Shown here: piece after piece, positions 33,976 through 43,578 of the stretch | Layout: each line of letters starts with the position of its first letter | Position numbering within the stretch: the stretch's first letter is position 1 | NCBI RefSeq assembly: GCF_004664715.2 | Contig: NC_051069.1 | Location: forward strand, 70,392,647 to 70,456,646 | Length of the DNA: 64,000 nt | Direction of reading: 5' to 3' | DNA from: Peromyscus leucopus | Lineage: Eukaryota > Chordata > Mammalia > Rodentia > Cricetidae | Program-made: the position numbers and the translations under genes | Notes under the pieces: generated by a model | Told to the model about the DNA's origin: nothing | The model's database searches: none | What the model saw: the letters and a program-made list of their open reading frames with translations, nothing else

Positions 33976-35807
33976 CCCTTTTGGAGTGGAGGTTTAAGAG
34001 CAGCCCCACAAACGTGGAAAAGGCCTTGGTGAGATTTCTGTACTCTGGAGGTTCAAAAACACTGCACCATAGTAATGGGGATCACATCCCCAGTAGAGAA
34101 GAAAAACAGTGTGTACCTCAAATAGCTGGAATCTAATACTTGGGAAAATCAGATATACTTCTGGCAATCAAAGGGTCTTCTTTCTTAAAAGAAATTACAT
34201 CTACTAAAGAAGTTAATAGCACTCAGTGATCTGTATTGTCTTTATTTAGTGTCAAGCACTAAATAGTAATTACAATTTTGTCTAAAATATAGCAAAAATT
34301 AATGAAAATTCAAAAAAAGGCAGAGAAAGGGACCTGTGTACGAATTTGTTGGCATTGACGCTCAAAAGTAATGTAAAGTGAAGCATTAAACATGTTCATT
34401 GGGCAATCAAAAATACATCAAAGCCTTAATCGGAAGGCATATGCTGGCATAAACAAGTGCAAGCCATTGCATGCCATTTTCTCATCTCCCAAAAGCATTG
34501 TGACTAAGTTAAGTGAAGGGTCTATGTGTGAAGAGGAACCATAGAAATACAGCACATAGCTGCTTCCCATAGTGAGTCCCCTGTGAGGGATCTGGTCAGA
34601 CTTACACTGCTTGGATAGAGATGAAATTTTGTAAATTATTAGTACTTGTGAAGCTTAAAGATTATAATAACTAATGTGCAATAAAAATACGTGACTGGTA
34701 GCTTAATTACAAGAAAATGGAGTTAGAAAAACAATATCTGGCTGATTTGGCCAGTAGAGATGACAGCAATTTGAAAGAGTGAAACAAGTTAGAAAGTACC
34801 AAGTCTCCCTTTGTTGGAAGGAAGAGAGAGAGAGAAAGGGTAGAGTGGGTCTTGAAAATTAACTTCTACTTTCAATTTCTTCTAAGATAACTAACATCCA
34901 TTGGCCACATTAGTCACAGAAGTCCAAGAGAGAAAATACTACTGTAATGACTTTTCTCAAATGAGGAATGTGCATTTGTAATCAGCATTTTATTCAATTT
35001 TACTTTTATTCAATTTACTTTAATAAATATGCTAAAATATAAATTAAAAGTGGCCCTTTAGTTGTTAGGTTTTGTGTGATAAGAAAATTAAGTGTTCTCA
35101 CATATAGAGAAAAGTGTAATATCACCAGTGATATGCATGTGGGCATGTTTGTTTTGTAACATCAGGTGTGTGGGTGGGAGCACAGATAACAGACTCATTC
35201 TTCAATATAATAATTATTGGGTAGTAAGACTTTTGCATAATTTTTACTTTACTTTTTCTTCAATTTTGAAGCTTCCTATAATTACCATGTATTATTTATG
35301 TGATGAGAAAAATTACAACACATTTAAGAAGACTGAATCTGCCTTACTCTTTCTTTGCCACTTAAAGCAGTTCAGCTTTGATGTATTTGAAAAGCTAAGG
35401 ACTCATTGCTAACGAAACCTGTCCACAGTGATAGATGTATAATTCGAAGCACTGGGGTGTTCTTTTATTTTCTGCTTGATGATGACTTGTGAGAATAAAG
35501 AGACAGTATGGCAAATGCCATACAATTTAAAAGCCACATGAAATTATTTCCTGAGAGCAATAATAGTTTTTTTAATCTACACATAGATGTTAGATGGAAA
35601 AAAGCAAAACCTCTGTTTAAACATTATATTATCCACTGCATTGAGAAACTTAAGGTAGTATGAGGTTAAAGGACTTGAGGAATATCTACTTCTCCACCAG
35701 ATTCTCTTCACCAGCTTCTGTAATTAGAACCATGACATCTCCTATTGTAAAAAGGGTACACAGTAATTTCCTAAGTCACTAAATCACAACATTTAAAGTT
35801 ATTGTTA
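33976..35807. other. Unique DNA, no gene seen
   Basis: No repeat or exon recognised. A 106-codon frame at 35092-35412 has no recognisable domain. Confidence 0.45.
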
Positions 35808-35998
35808 TTTATGACTGTATGTCCTTATATCTACATGTGTATGTGCTTGCCCAGAAAGGCCAGAAGAGGGTGTTTGACTCCTGGATACAGATTTGGAGTT
35901 AGTTGTAAATTGCCTGGCCTGGATGCTAAGAACTGAACTCCAATCCTCTGCAAAAACAGTGAATACTTTTAACTGCTGGGCCATCTCTACAGTTCTCA
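35808..35998 (-). mobile_element. B3-type SINE
   Basis: 'ggccagaagagggtgtttga', 'gatacagatttggagttagt', 'gaactgaactccaatcctct' and 'gctgggccatctctacagtt' match an antisense B3 SINE in order. Confidence 0.85.
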
Positions 35999-36002
35999 TC
36001 CT

Positions 36003-36356
36003 TAAAAATATTTTATTATTTTTTCATACAATATACTTTAACCATAATTTTTCCTCTTTATCAACTCCTCTAGGATTCTCCCCACCTTGCTACTCATCCA
36101 ATTCATTCTCATTCTCTCTCTCTCTCTCCCTCAAAATAACCAAGGAAAACAAAAATTAAAATAAACTAAAAGAAAAATAAGATAGTGAATATCAAAACAA
36201 AACAGGAAGTGCACAGAAAAGCATCAAACCCATTCTGTGTTGGCTAACTACTCCTAGGTATTAGGTTTACCCTGGAGTGTGCTTGATGAACTCAGTGAGA
36301 CTCCCCTGAAGAAAACTGATTTTCTGTGGTTCTGCCTCTCCCTCCAGATCATTAGC
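36003..36356 (-). mobile_element. Old L1 (Lx-like) 3' UTR fragment
   Basis: The minus-strand L1 3' terminus ('tttcatacaatatactttaa', 'gattctccccaccttgctac') is followed by 'ttggctaactactcctaggt' and 'gaagaaaactgattttctgt'. The last words are typical of the old rodent L1 3' UTR. It abuts the ERV LTR. Confidence 0.7.
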
Positions 36357-36836
36357 TGCATTAGTCCAGGAGGGTGGAGAGAACAGAAGCAAAAAACTGG
36401 GTTCAAGATGGCTGTGGGTACGAACAGAGACAGCCCTCCAGGAGAAACTTTGTGAATCGGGTCAACTTTATTCCAGAATATAAGGAACATACAGGATTGG
36501 AGAGCCAGGGGAAGAACCCTAATTTGCATTAAGAGGCACACTTCTATCATAAGACTTTGTATATGGCAGTAGGTTCATATAACAGAGCTCCTAGCACAAG
36601 TCTTAGCAGTAATCTGTGCCATGGGTCAAGCTAACGATAAATCAGTCATTTGGTGTAGAGACAGCTTTCAGATAAGGTCAGTCCTGCAGGCCCAGGAACA
36701 TTCTTCAGATAAGGGCAGATAGAGGCAGGAAACTTTGCTGGGGAGGGAGGAAGTTTCCATGTTGCCAAGGCATTGAGATAAAAGGTGCCAAGCCATGGGA
36801 GACTGCAAACTACCAGTTAGCAGAAACCTTCCAACA
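36357..36836 (-). mobile_element. Putative 3' LTR of the class II ERV
   Basis: On the minus strand it starts TGTTGGAAGG at 36836, directly after a purine-rich tract (complement of 'catctccctgttttgtttt'), as expected of an LTR next to a polypurine tract. An AATAAA signal lies at about 36468-36473, with an R-U5-like stretch beyond it. The left boundary near 36357 is set by a TG...CA reading and is uncertain because it abuts an L1 fragment. Env-like sequence follows on the right, so this is the element's 3' LTR rather than a solo one. Confidence 0.65.
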
Positions 36837-37097
36837 TCTCCCTGTTTTGTTTTATAATGGAAAGGTGTCATTGTAAGCCTTGAGGAAACTGACACCTGTG
36901 TCAGAAGTTTCCAGGGCCTGATAGTGAACCATGACCTGATTTCCGGTAATTTTAGCAATGATGGTGATCTGTCACCAGAGGAACTGAATAAGGCAGAGGG
37001 CAAGCATCAAAATAAAACATAGCCTAATCAAAGGACTGATGAAGGGTAGGAACCAAGAAAACAAGGGGTTATAGGACCAGCTAATTTAGTCTATGGA

Positions 37098-37325
37098 CTA
37101 GAATTTTAGGAGTAGGTCTTTGTGGAATTTTTTGAGGGTGTTGAGATTAGTTTTAACAACATCTGATTTATTTACATGGAGGCAAAATTCTTCCCCTAAT
37201 TCCAAGCAAGTCCCTCTATGTTTAACAGTTATTTGATCTAGTGTTCTTTTGTTTTGGAGCACAACTCTGGCAAGAGAGTTCATCTGTCCTTGGAGTGACT
37301 CAAGGCTCTCAGTTGTAGATGTCAT
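37098..37325 (-). pseudogene. env: ERV env transmembrane-subunit remnant
   Basis: A 75-codon frame contains a heptad-repeat-like stretch ('LQGQMNSLARVVLQNKRTLD') followed by the region that normally carries the CX6CC disulfide motif. Here it reads C-L-E-L-G-E-E-F-C, so one of the paired cysteines is replaced by phenylalanine. This layout is that of gammaretrovirus/type-D envelope transmembrane subunits rather than of classical mouse-mammary-tumour-virus type. In the parent virus the subunit mediates membrane fusion. Further env-like decayed coding lies upstream at about 37430-37642. Stops on both sides show that it is non-functional. Confidence 0.7.
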
Positions 37326-39639
37326 GGCTTGATTGAACTTGTCTCAAAAGTTTCCAGCCAGATGATGTGTTTGGACGACGGCAGTTTTTGTGGCCCTAGA
37401 CAATCCAAGGGAGATGACAAGTTCTATTCCTACCAGTAACAGAAGGAATGTCTCTCGTCTTTGGTTAGCAGCAGTGTTGCTTCTTCCTCCTCATATGGAT
37501 AGACCTGTGGAATAATCACAACAGGGGTGCAAAATCCTGGCAAGGAGGTGTCTATGCAGGAGGTTATCATTCCCTTATGCCAAAGAAGGAGATGGGTGAT
37601 GTATGTTAGCTTGGAAAGGGTGAGACATTGGTCCTGGGGCAAAGGAGAGTGGTACTGACCAGTGTAGCTGTCAGTAGAGGTCTATTGCTAGATGTATAAA
37701 AGAAGCAGTTAGAGCATTAGCGTGGGTGGAGAAAGGGAGAAAGTTAACAACATATTGAACATGCTGTAGCTGGGATGGACTGAGTATTTCTTCTTAGTTG
37801 TGTCTCCTGGTTAAAAACATTTATGGGTTAGCTTGGACTGGGAGGTCCTCACCAGTTGCTGAGAAATATGAATATCAGCAGAGGGGTTTGCAGTATGAGC
37901 AGTGGGATATAGTTTTCCCATAACTCCTGCTCTTTATCTTTCATTCCAGGGGTTATATATAATAATGGTGAGATTATTATGTAGGTTTTGGAACAGGAAC
38001 AGTGTCCTTAGTTTGGGCTGTCTGCTGACCCAATATCTTGTTTATTTGTTTTCTCCTCACAGGTTTTCTGAAGGGAACAAATAACAGTGGTGCATGTTGG
38101 GGTGAGAATTAGGAAGATGAGCAGTGGCAGGACAGGCCTGTAATATAACAAAGACTGTTATGAAAATACCAGGTTTAAGGAGAGGGCACATGGCTTGGGC
38201 AGTGGCCACCACATCATGGATGTCATTTCAGGCGATTTTGTTGTTCTTCAATGGGAGGCATTTCTTCTATCTCTTCTGTTACTGTCTAGTGAGAGGCAAA
38301 AAAAAAAAGCCTTTTCCTGTTATGAGGGGAGGTTGGGTCCCTTCCAAATTCCATCCATGGGGTACTGCCATCATACCATGATGGGAGGGTGTTTTGTTGT
38401 ATGATATCTTATTTGCATTCTGACAAATAAAGCTTGCCTAGATATCAGAGACAACTGTTAAATCCTCGGAGAGCTAGCTGTATCATTTGTTGTCCAGTCT
38501 CTGTGTAATGGGAAAGTGCAGGACTTATCTCAAGTCCTTGCTAGATTAGTCTGTGAGCCTGATCATCTCAGCCAGCCACCTTGAAATTGTTCTGAATAGT
38601 TTGTAGTCAAAAGCCAAACTTTAGGTGGTGTTTATTGGCTTAGTTGTGTTACCATAGTCCAAGTGGAATTGTTGTAGGGCCCCATCATCTTTTTGGAGAC
38701 TTTAGAGATCACTATTTGGAAAGTTTATCTTTCACTGTAGAAAACTTAAACACCATTAATTTCAAAACAGAAAGTTTAAATTTTAAGATAGTACTATACC
38801 TAAAGAAAAGTTTTAAAGAGTCAAAATAAATTTGAGGGGTAAGAGATTTGTGATAATAATAGTCCCTAGATTTTGGGTTTACTTCTGTCCCATATTAAGT
38901 GGCTCTTCTGAAATATGACAGAGATTTTGGATTTACCTTTTTAACAAGTGTGCTTGGATTTACAGAAGGAGATAGCCATGCTCCAACTTTAAATCCAGCT
39001 TTAATTTTTAATTGAACTAGAACTACAAAAAGACCATTTGCATTATGTGTTGGTAGAGAACAGCTGAAACAAACATTTAAGGAGATTTATGAAATTTTAT
39101 CCTGTTGGAAATTGATATATCAATAGGTCAACTTACTCTTTTTCTTGGGATATTTTCTCTGGATGATTCATCCTTTTTCTCTAGATGTCTACTTTGTCCA
39201 GTGGTCTTCAGATCCCTTAGCTGGTTGCCTTCATTCTTCTATAAAGAAAAAAGCAAAACCCTGCCCCAACCCTGACTTCGAGGAGTTTCTCTTTTGGCAA
39301 GCTATATCTGATCAAATGAAAAGTACTTGTTAGTCTTATAAGTTAGTTTAGATTGAATGGTCATGCTAGTTCATGACTATCACCTATTCTAATCTTGTTC
39401 AAATCTAGTCTTTATCAATTTTGATGGTATTAATAGCTTTTCTTCTCTTGTGGAAACAAAAGCAAAACCTTTCCACCAATGTACCACACATACTGGTTTC
39501 CATTCTGAGATCAGCCACATCTTTAGAGTATACAGACTGATTTAATTCAGTAATTTTTTCTATTACCCAGTGTCTCTCCACAGCTGTTGTTCCTTTCTCA
39601 TTAGCATTTAGAAAATTCAAAGTCAATAAAGCATTATAT

Positions 39640-40135
39640 AACCTATTTATGAGGTTCTTATTACCCCCTTCTGTTTATTAACCATATCTTTTAAAGTGTG
39701 ATTAGATCTTTCTAGAACTGCTTGTCCTGTTGAATTGTGTGGTATATCTGTAATATGCTTTATGTTGTAATGCACAAGAAACTATTTCATTTTACTAGAA
39801 ACATATGTTGGAGCATTGTCAGTCTTAATTTGTACAGGTATTCCAATAATGTCCATGACTTCTAATAGATGTATAATTACAGAATCAGCTTTTTCAGAAC
39901 TCAAAGCAGTTGCCCATTAAAATCCTGAATATATGTTTATTCTGTGGTGTACATACTTTAATTTTCCAAACTCTGCAAAATGAAACACATCCATTTGGCA
40001 GATTCAATTTATTTGATTATCCTTTGGGTTATTTCCTAGAGGTAGTGGAGTTTGATTATACAAGTAACAAGTAGGGCATTTTCTTATAATTTCCTTGGCT
40101 TGTTGCCAATTGATAGAAAAATCCTTTTTCAAACC
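39640..40135 (-). pseudogene. pol: ERV integrase remnant
   Basis: The minus strand shows part of the zinc-binding region ('QQAKEIIRKCPTC'), then catalytic-core words. One aspartate codon lies in 'KTDNAPTYV' (about 39800-39830) and the glutamate in 'GQAVLER' (about 39705-39727). Retroviral integrase inserts the viral DNA using a D,D(35)E triad. Two of those positions are legible, but stops and frame changes break the reading frame. The N-terminal zinc-binding half is cut off by the LTR at 40142-40528. Confidence 0.8.
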
Positions 40136-40141
40136 CTTGCT

Positions 40142-40528
40142 TGTAGCTAGAGTTTTCCTGCCTGGCCCACAGTCAGGACAAATCTCTGTCACCCGCCAGT
40201 CCCACAGCCACTCAGACCCAACCAAGTAAACACAGAGACTTATATTGCTTATAAACTGTATGGCCGTGGCAGGCTTCTTGCTAACTGTTCTTATATCTTA
40301 AATTAATCCATTTCTATAAATCTATATCTTGCCACATGGCTCATGGCTTACTGGCATCTTCACATGCTGCTTGTCATGGCGGCGGCTGGCAGTGTCTCTC
40401 TCTGCCTTCCTGTCCTTCAATTCTCCTCTCTGTTAGTCCCGCCTATGCTTCCTGCCTGGCCACTGGCCAATCGGTGTTTTATTTATTGACCAATCAGAGC
40501 AATTTAACATACAGACCATCCCACAGCA
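40142..40528 (-). mobile_element. Solo LTR, family A copy 2, inserted in ERV integrase
   Basis: A 387-bp block with canonical ends (minus strand TGCTGTGG...CTACA) and an exact 6-bp target-site duplication, cttgct, at 40136-40141 and 40529-40534. It carries a 'tcaataaataaaacac' promoter/poly-A region near its 5' end and shares 'aaactgtatggccgtggcag' and following sequence with 4630-4975. ERV coding sequence flanks it on both sides, so it is younger than that provirus. It has no internal region, so it is a recombined solo LTR. Confidence 0.92.
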
Positions 40529-40689
40529 CTTGCTATTGACATGGTTTTTTATTTTTTTTTTATGAAATTCTGACGCCTTCAGCACATTTCCTATTAACTG
40601 ACCAATTTCATCATTAACTTGTGCTAGAGGGCCTGACACTATATGCAATCTGATTTGTGTTATATATATATGAGATGATTCCTATTCCT

Positions 40690-40920
40690 GATTAGTTCCT
40701 ATAATTGTATAAGTAAGAAAGTTAATTCTGATTCATCAGGAATAAGTTCAGCAGTTTCATTTTGTAAAACAACTCTTTCTGCATATTGAGAGTCAGTAAC
40801 TATATTAAGAGGTTCTGTAAAATCCATTAATACCATGAGAATAGCATATAATTCTGACTTCTGGGCAGAATCATAAGGACTTTAAGCCACTTTACTTAAA
40901 TTTCCTGATTTATAACCTGC
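40690..40920 (-). pseudogene. pol: ERV RNase H remnant
   Basis: Minus-strand reading gives 'SELYAILMVLMDF' followed by 'TDSQYAERVV', matching the E and TDS-Y parts of a retroviral RNase H active site. RNase H degrades the RNA strand during reverse transcription. The frame is interrupted and no full-length domain remains. Confidence 0.75.
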
Positions 40921-41349
40921 CTTTCCTGATTTATTTGCATTAGGATAGAATGTAGGGGCTCAAGAAATTAGTGTTCTCCATACAATGTGAAGAAGGATCC
41001 AGTTAGTTCTCTTTATAAACTGAATTCTCTTGCTTTTAGGATATTTGTTGTTAATCTCTCCCCCAATTGCTGCAAGCTCTTTGCAAGTTTTCATTTTCTG
41101 CCTATAAGGTAGAAATTTCACCATTACTAAAATGTACTAAAGTTTCTGCTGGGTCCATTCCTGTAAAATGATGAGTCTTAATTTTCCTTTTAGAATAAAT
41201 TCAGAAATCTTTTCCACATATGTTTTTAATTTTTTACTCTGTTTGTGTGGTAAACCATATCTGTTCTAAGACATCTTCCCTCTGCATTAAAATCTCTGTT
41301 GCAGAATGTATACAGGGTAAAATAAACAGGAGGAAATTAAGCACCAAAT

Positions 41350-42000
41350 CTAAACAATCCACATGTGTATCTGTAATTTCTTTTCCACCAAAGCCAATTC
41401 TCTTTCAGCTTCTGTTGATAACTGTGTGGGACTATTTAAGTCTTTGATATCTTTTAAGGTTTGAAGCAAATTATTCAGTTCTTGATGTGTTACTCCAATA
41501 GTGGGCCACAAATGGGCAATGTCACCTAACAATTTTTGAAAGTCATTAAGAGTCCACAATTTATCTCTTCTGATTTGTACCTTTTGGGGTTAAATTTTTG
41601 TAGACCTATTTTATTTAATACTAAGTAATTAATACAATCTCCTCTTTGTATTTTTTTCAGGAGCAATTTGTAATGCCCAACAAAGCAAAATTTTCTTTAC
41701 TTCTTCAGCATTTTATCTAAAGTATTTACATTTGAATCAGCTACTAAGATGTCATCCATATAATGGTAAATTATAGACTGAGTACTACTGTACAATATTG
41801 GCACAGGGTGGGATAGCTTAACATCACTTTTGGGAAAACCTTCCACTGATATCTCTTAGCAAGCTGAGAATTATTATAAGAAGACACTGTAAAGGCAATT
41901 TTTTCTCTATCCTCTGCATGTAAGCATATAGTGAAGAAACAGTCTTTTAAATCAATATAACTATAATAGGCCATCCTTTAGGTAACAGAGAGGTCAAGAG
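41350..42000 (-). pseudogene. pol: ERV reverse transcriptase remnant
   Basis: The minus strand carries palm sequence '[20 protein letters not shown]' (around 41900-41960), an intact YMDD catalytic motif at 41751-41762, and a thumb/connection frame at 41350-41559 ('LNDFQKLLGDIAHLWPTIG'). This is the class II (betaretrovirus-like) form of the enzyme. Frame changes separate the three parts. The N-terminal fingers are missing because the provirus ends near 42005. Confidence 0.85.
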
Positions 42001-42009
42001 AATTCCAGA

Positions 42010-42220
42010 CTGTAAAGAGCCAATTCTAAAAGAGAAACAGAGCCAGGTGGTTGCAGTGCATGCCTTTGATCCCAGCACTAGGGAGGTGGAGACAGGAATA
42101 TAAGGTGGGTGGAGACAGGTCCCCCATCCCCCCCATTCAGTCTGAGGATTCCTAGAGATAAGAAGATTCTGGTGGCTGGTTGCTCTGCTTCATTGATCTT
42201 CAGGCAAACTTTATTTGTCA
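42010..42220 (-). mobile_element. Family B LTR 5' fragment with B1-like unit
   Basis: On the minus strand it begins near 'tctgacaaataaagtttgcc' and continues to a B1-like unit ('gtgctgggatcaaaggcatg'). This is the same layout as the 5' half of the LTR-like repeats at 43242 and 47540. A C-rich run lies at 42121-42136. Confidence 0.55.
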
Positions 42221-42388
42221 GAAAAAAAATATACATACAACAGTATTTGGAGTTTTTGTGATACAGAATATTTTTAGGATGACCATTGCCATTGCCAATT
42301 GCATTGTTAGAAATGTAGATGCTTTTTTTTTAAGTTGAGCTTTTAGAGTTTGATGTGTTATTTCTATGATCTCTTGGCCCTGGGGATG

Positions 42389-42728
42389 TGTGGGAGCCTA
42401 TAGGCTCCCTAGTAAGGCTTTACTTAAGGTCAGAAAGTCTGAGCTTGCTTTGCCCAACATGGCTGCATAATGGAATGATTTGGCCAAAGGGGTGGGTACC
42501 AGGTGTTTTGCAGGGTCTACACTTGTTGATACTTTATACCATGACCTTGGAAGGGGAGGGACCATTATGAATAAAGTTGGGGTGGCTGAGTATTGACCCA
42601 AAGCCCTCTCAAATCTATCCTGTGTCTCTGTCTTTCTCATCATCTCCATCTATATTTCTATCTAATTCTTCCTCATTCCTCACTCCTCCCCCAAGAACCC
42701 TTCAACAGGTCAGAGCTGGTCTCCTACA
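42389..42728 (+). mobile_element. Solo LTR, family C copy 1
   Basis: It starts TGTGGGAGCC, has an AATAAAG signal near 42570 and a pyrimidine-rich stretch after it, and ends CTCCTACA. The same layout, including 'tctgagcttgctttgcccaa'-type words, occurs at 53281-53627. I could not find a clear target-site duplication. It is probably a class II ERV LTR. Confidence 0.7.
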
Positions 42729-42758
42729 GTGACTGTAAGGAATCCTTGTGTGGTGGGC

Positions 42759-43242
42759 TGTAGACGAATTTCTAATGGTCTTATTAAATAAAAAACATGG
42801 AGCCAAATATAAGGGTGAAAGCCTTAGAGAGATCAGGGAAATAGGGAAAGTCACCAGCCAACCTTATCTCACCAACTCTGCAGCTTCCAACTGCCAGTTA
42901 CTTCCTGTCTACTCACGTCTTCATTTGCTGTTCTGCCATCTGATTTGCTCTCTATCTAGCTATATCACTTCCTTTTCCTGGCCAGCTGTGTCACTTCATG
43001 TCTGTACAGGCCTCCAGAACTCTACAGTTGGTACTGGGATTAAACGCTTGGCTCTGTTCCCTAGTGTGGCCTTGAACACACAGAGATCCTGCCTACTAAG
43101 TGATAGGATTAAGGGCGTGTGCTACCACTGTCTTTGTTTACTTAAAATGGCTTACTATTTCCTCTGATCTCCAGGAAAACTTTATTTATTAAAGCACAAA
43201 TAAAATATCACCACATTTCAGCACAAATAAATTATCACCACA
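42759..43242 (-). mobile_element. LTR-like repeat, family B copy 2
   Basis: On the minus strand it starts TGTGGTGATA and has 'aataaataaagttttcctgg' near its start and a degraded B1-like unit in the middle. It ends 'gaccattagaaattcgtctaca'. The 5' end is duplicated, with the first about 27 bp repeated in tandem at 43189-43242. The 139-codon plus-strand frame at 42748-43167 runs antisense through this repeat and is not a gene. Confidence 0.75.
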
Positions 43243-43454
43243 GTAGACAACCTTTCATTATGAGCAGAAAGCTTTGAATTTGGAGCTGGTAAAGGTGGGA
43301 CCATTGTTAGTTTCTTAAAGTTTTAAATTTAGGACAGGGTATGAGAGCCATACCCTGTAAGAGGTAAGGACTGAGGGACAGTGGAACAACCTGGCAGCCA
43401 GGTTCAACTTTGATATGTTAAATAGGTACCTCAACCTCTTGTCACATGTTTGAA

Positions 43455-43485
<31 letters not shown>

Positions 43486-43508
43486 TATGTATATATATGT
43501 ATATGTAT

Positions 43509-43573
<65 letters not shown>
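43455..43573. repeat. Compound (AC)n(TA)n microsatellite
   Basis: AC runs at 43455-43484 and 43510-43539, separated by TATGTA units and followed by about 17 TA units. Confidence 0.97.

Positions 43574-43578
<5 letters not shown>

Larger units (their letters stand above)
36357..42005 (-). mobile_element. Class II (betaretrovirus-like) ERV, 5' end missing
   Basis: Reading the minus strand from 42005 down: reverse transcriptase, RT thumb/connection, RNase H, integrase, env and the 3' LTR, in normal retroviral order. No gag, protease, primer-binding site or 5' LTR is present. The left-over 5' end is lost in other repeats at about 42.0-42.2 kb. A later solo LTR (40142-40528) splits the integrase. 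A stretch near 38402-38465 looks like the start of a family B LTR. Every coding region has stops and frameshifts, so the provirus is dead. Confidence 0.85.

Noticed and set aside
37098..37325. Possible domesticated (syncytin-like) envelope gene
   Set aside because: Only 75 codons remain, a key cysteine is lost and stops flank it. It is a decayed remnant.
42748..43167. 139-codon plus-strand frame
   Set aside because: Runs antisense through a family B LTR-like repeat with a B1-like unit.
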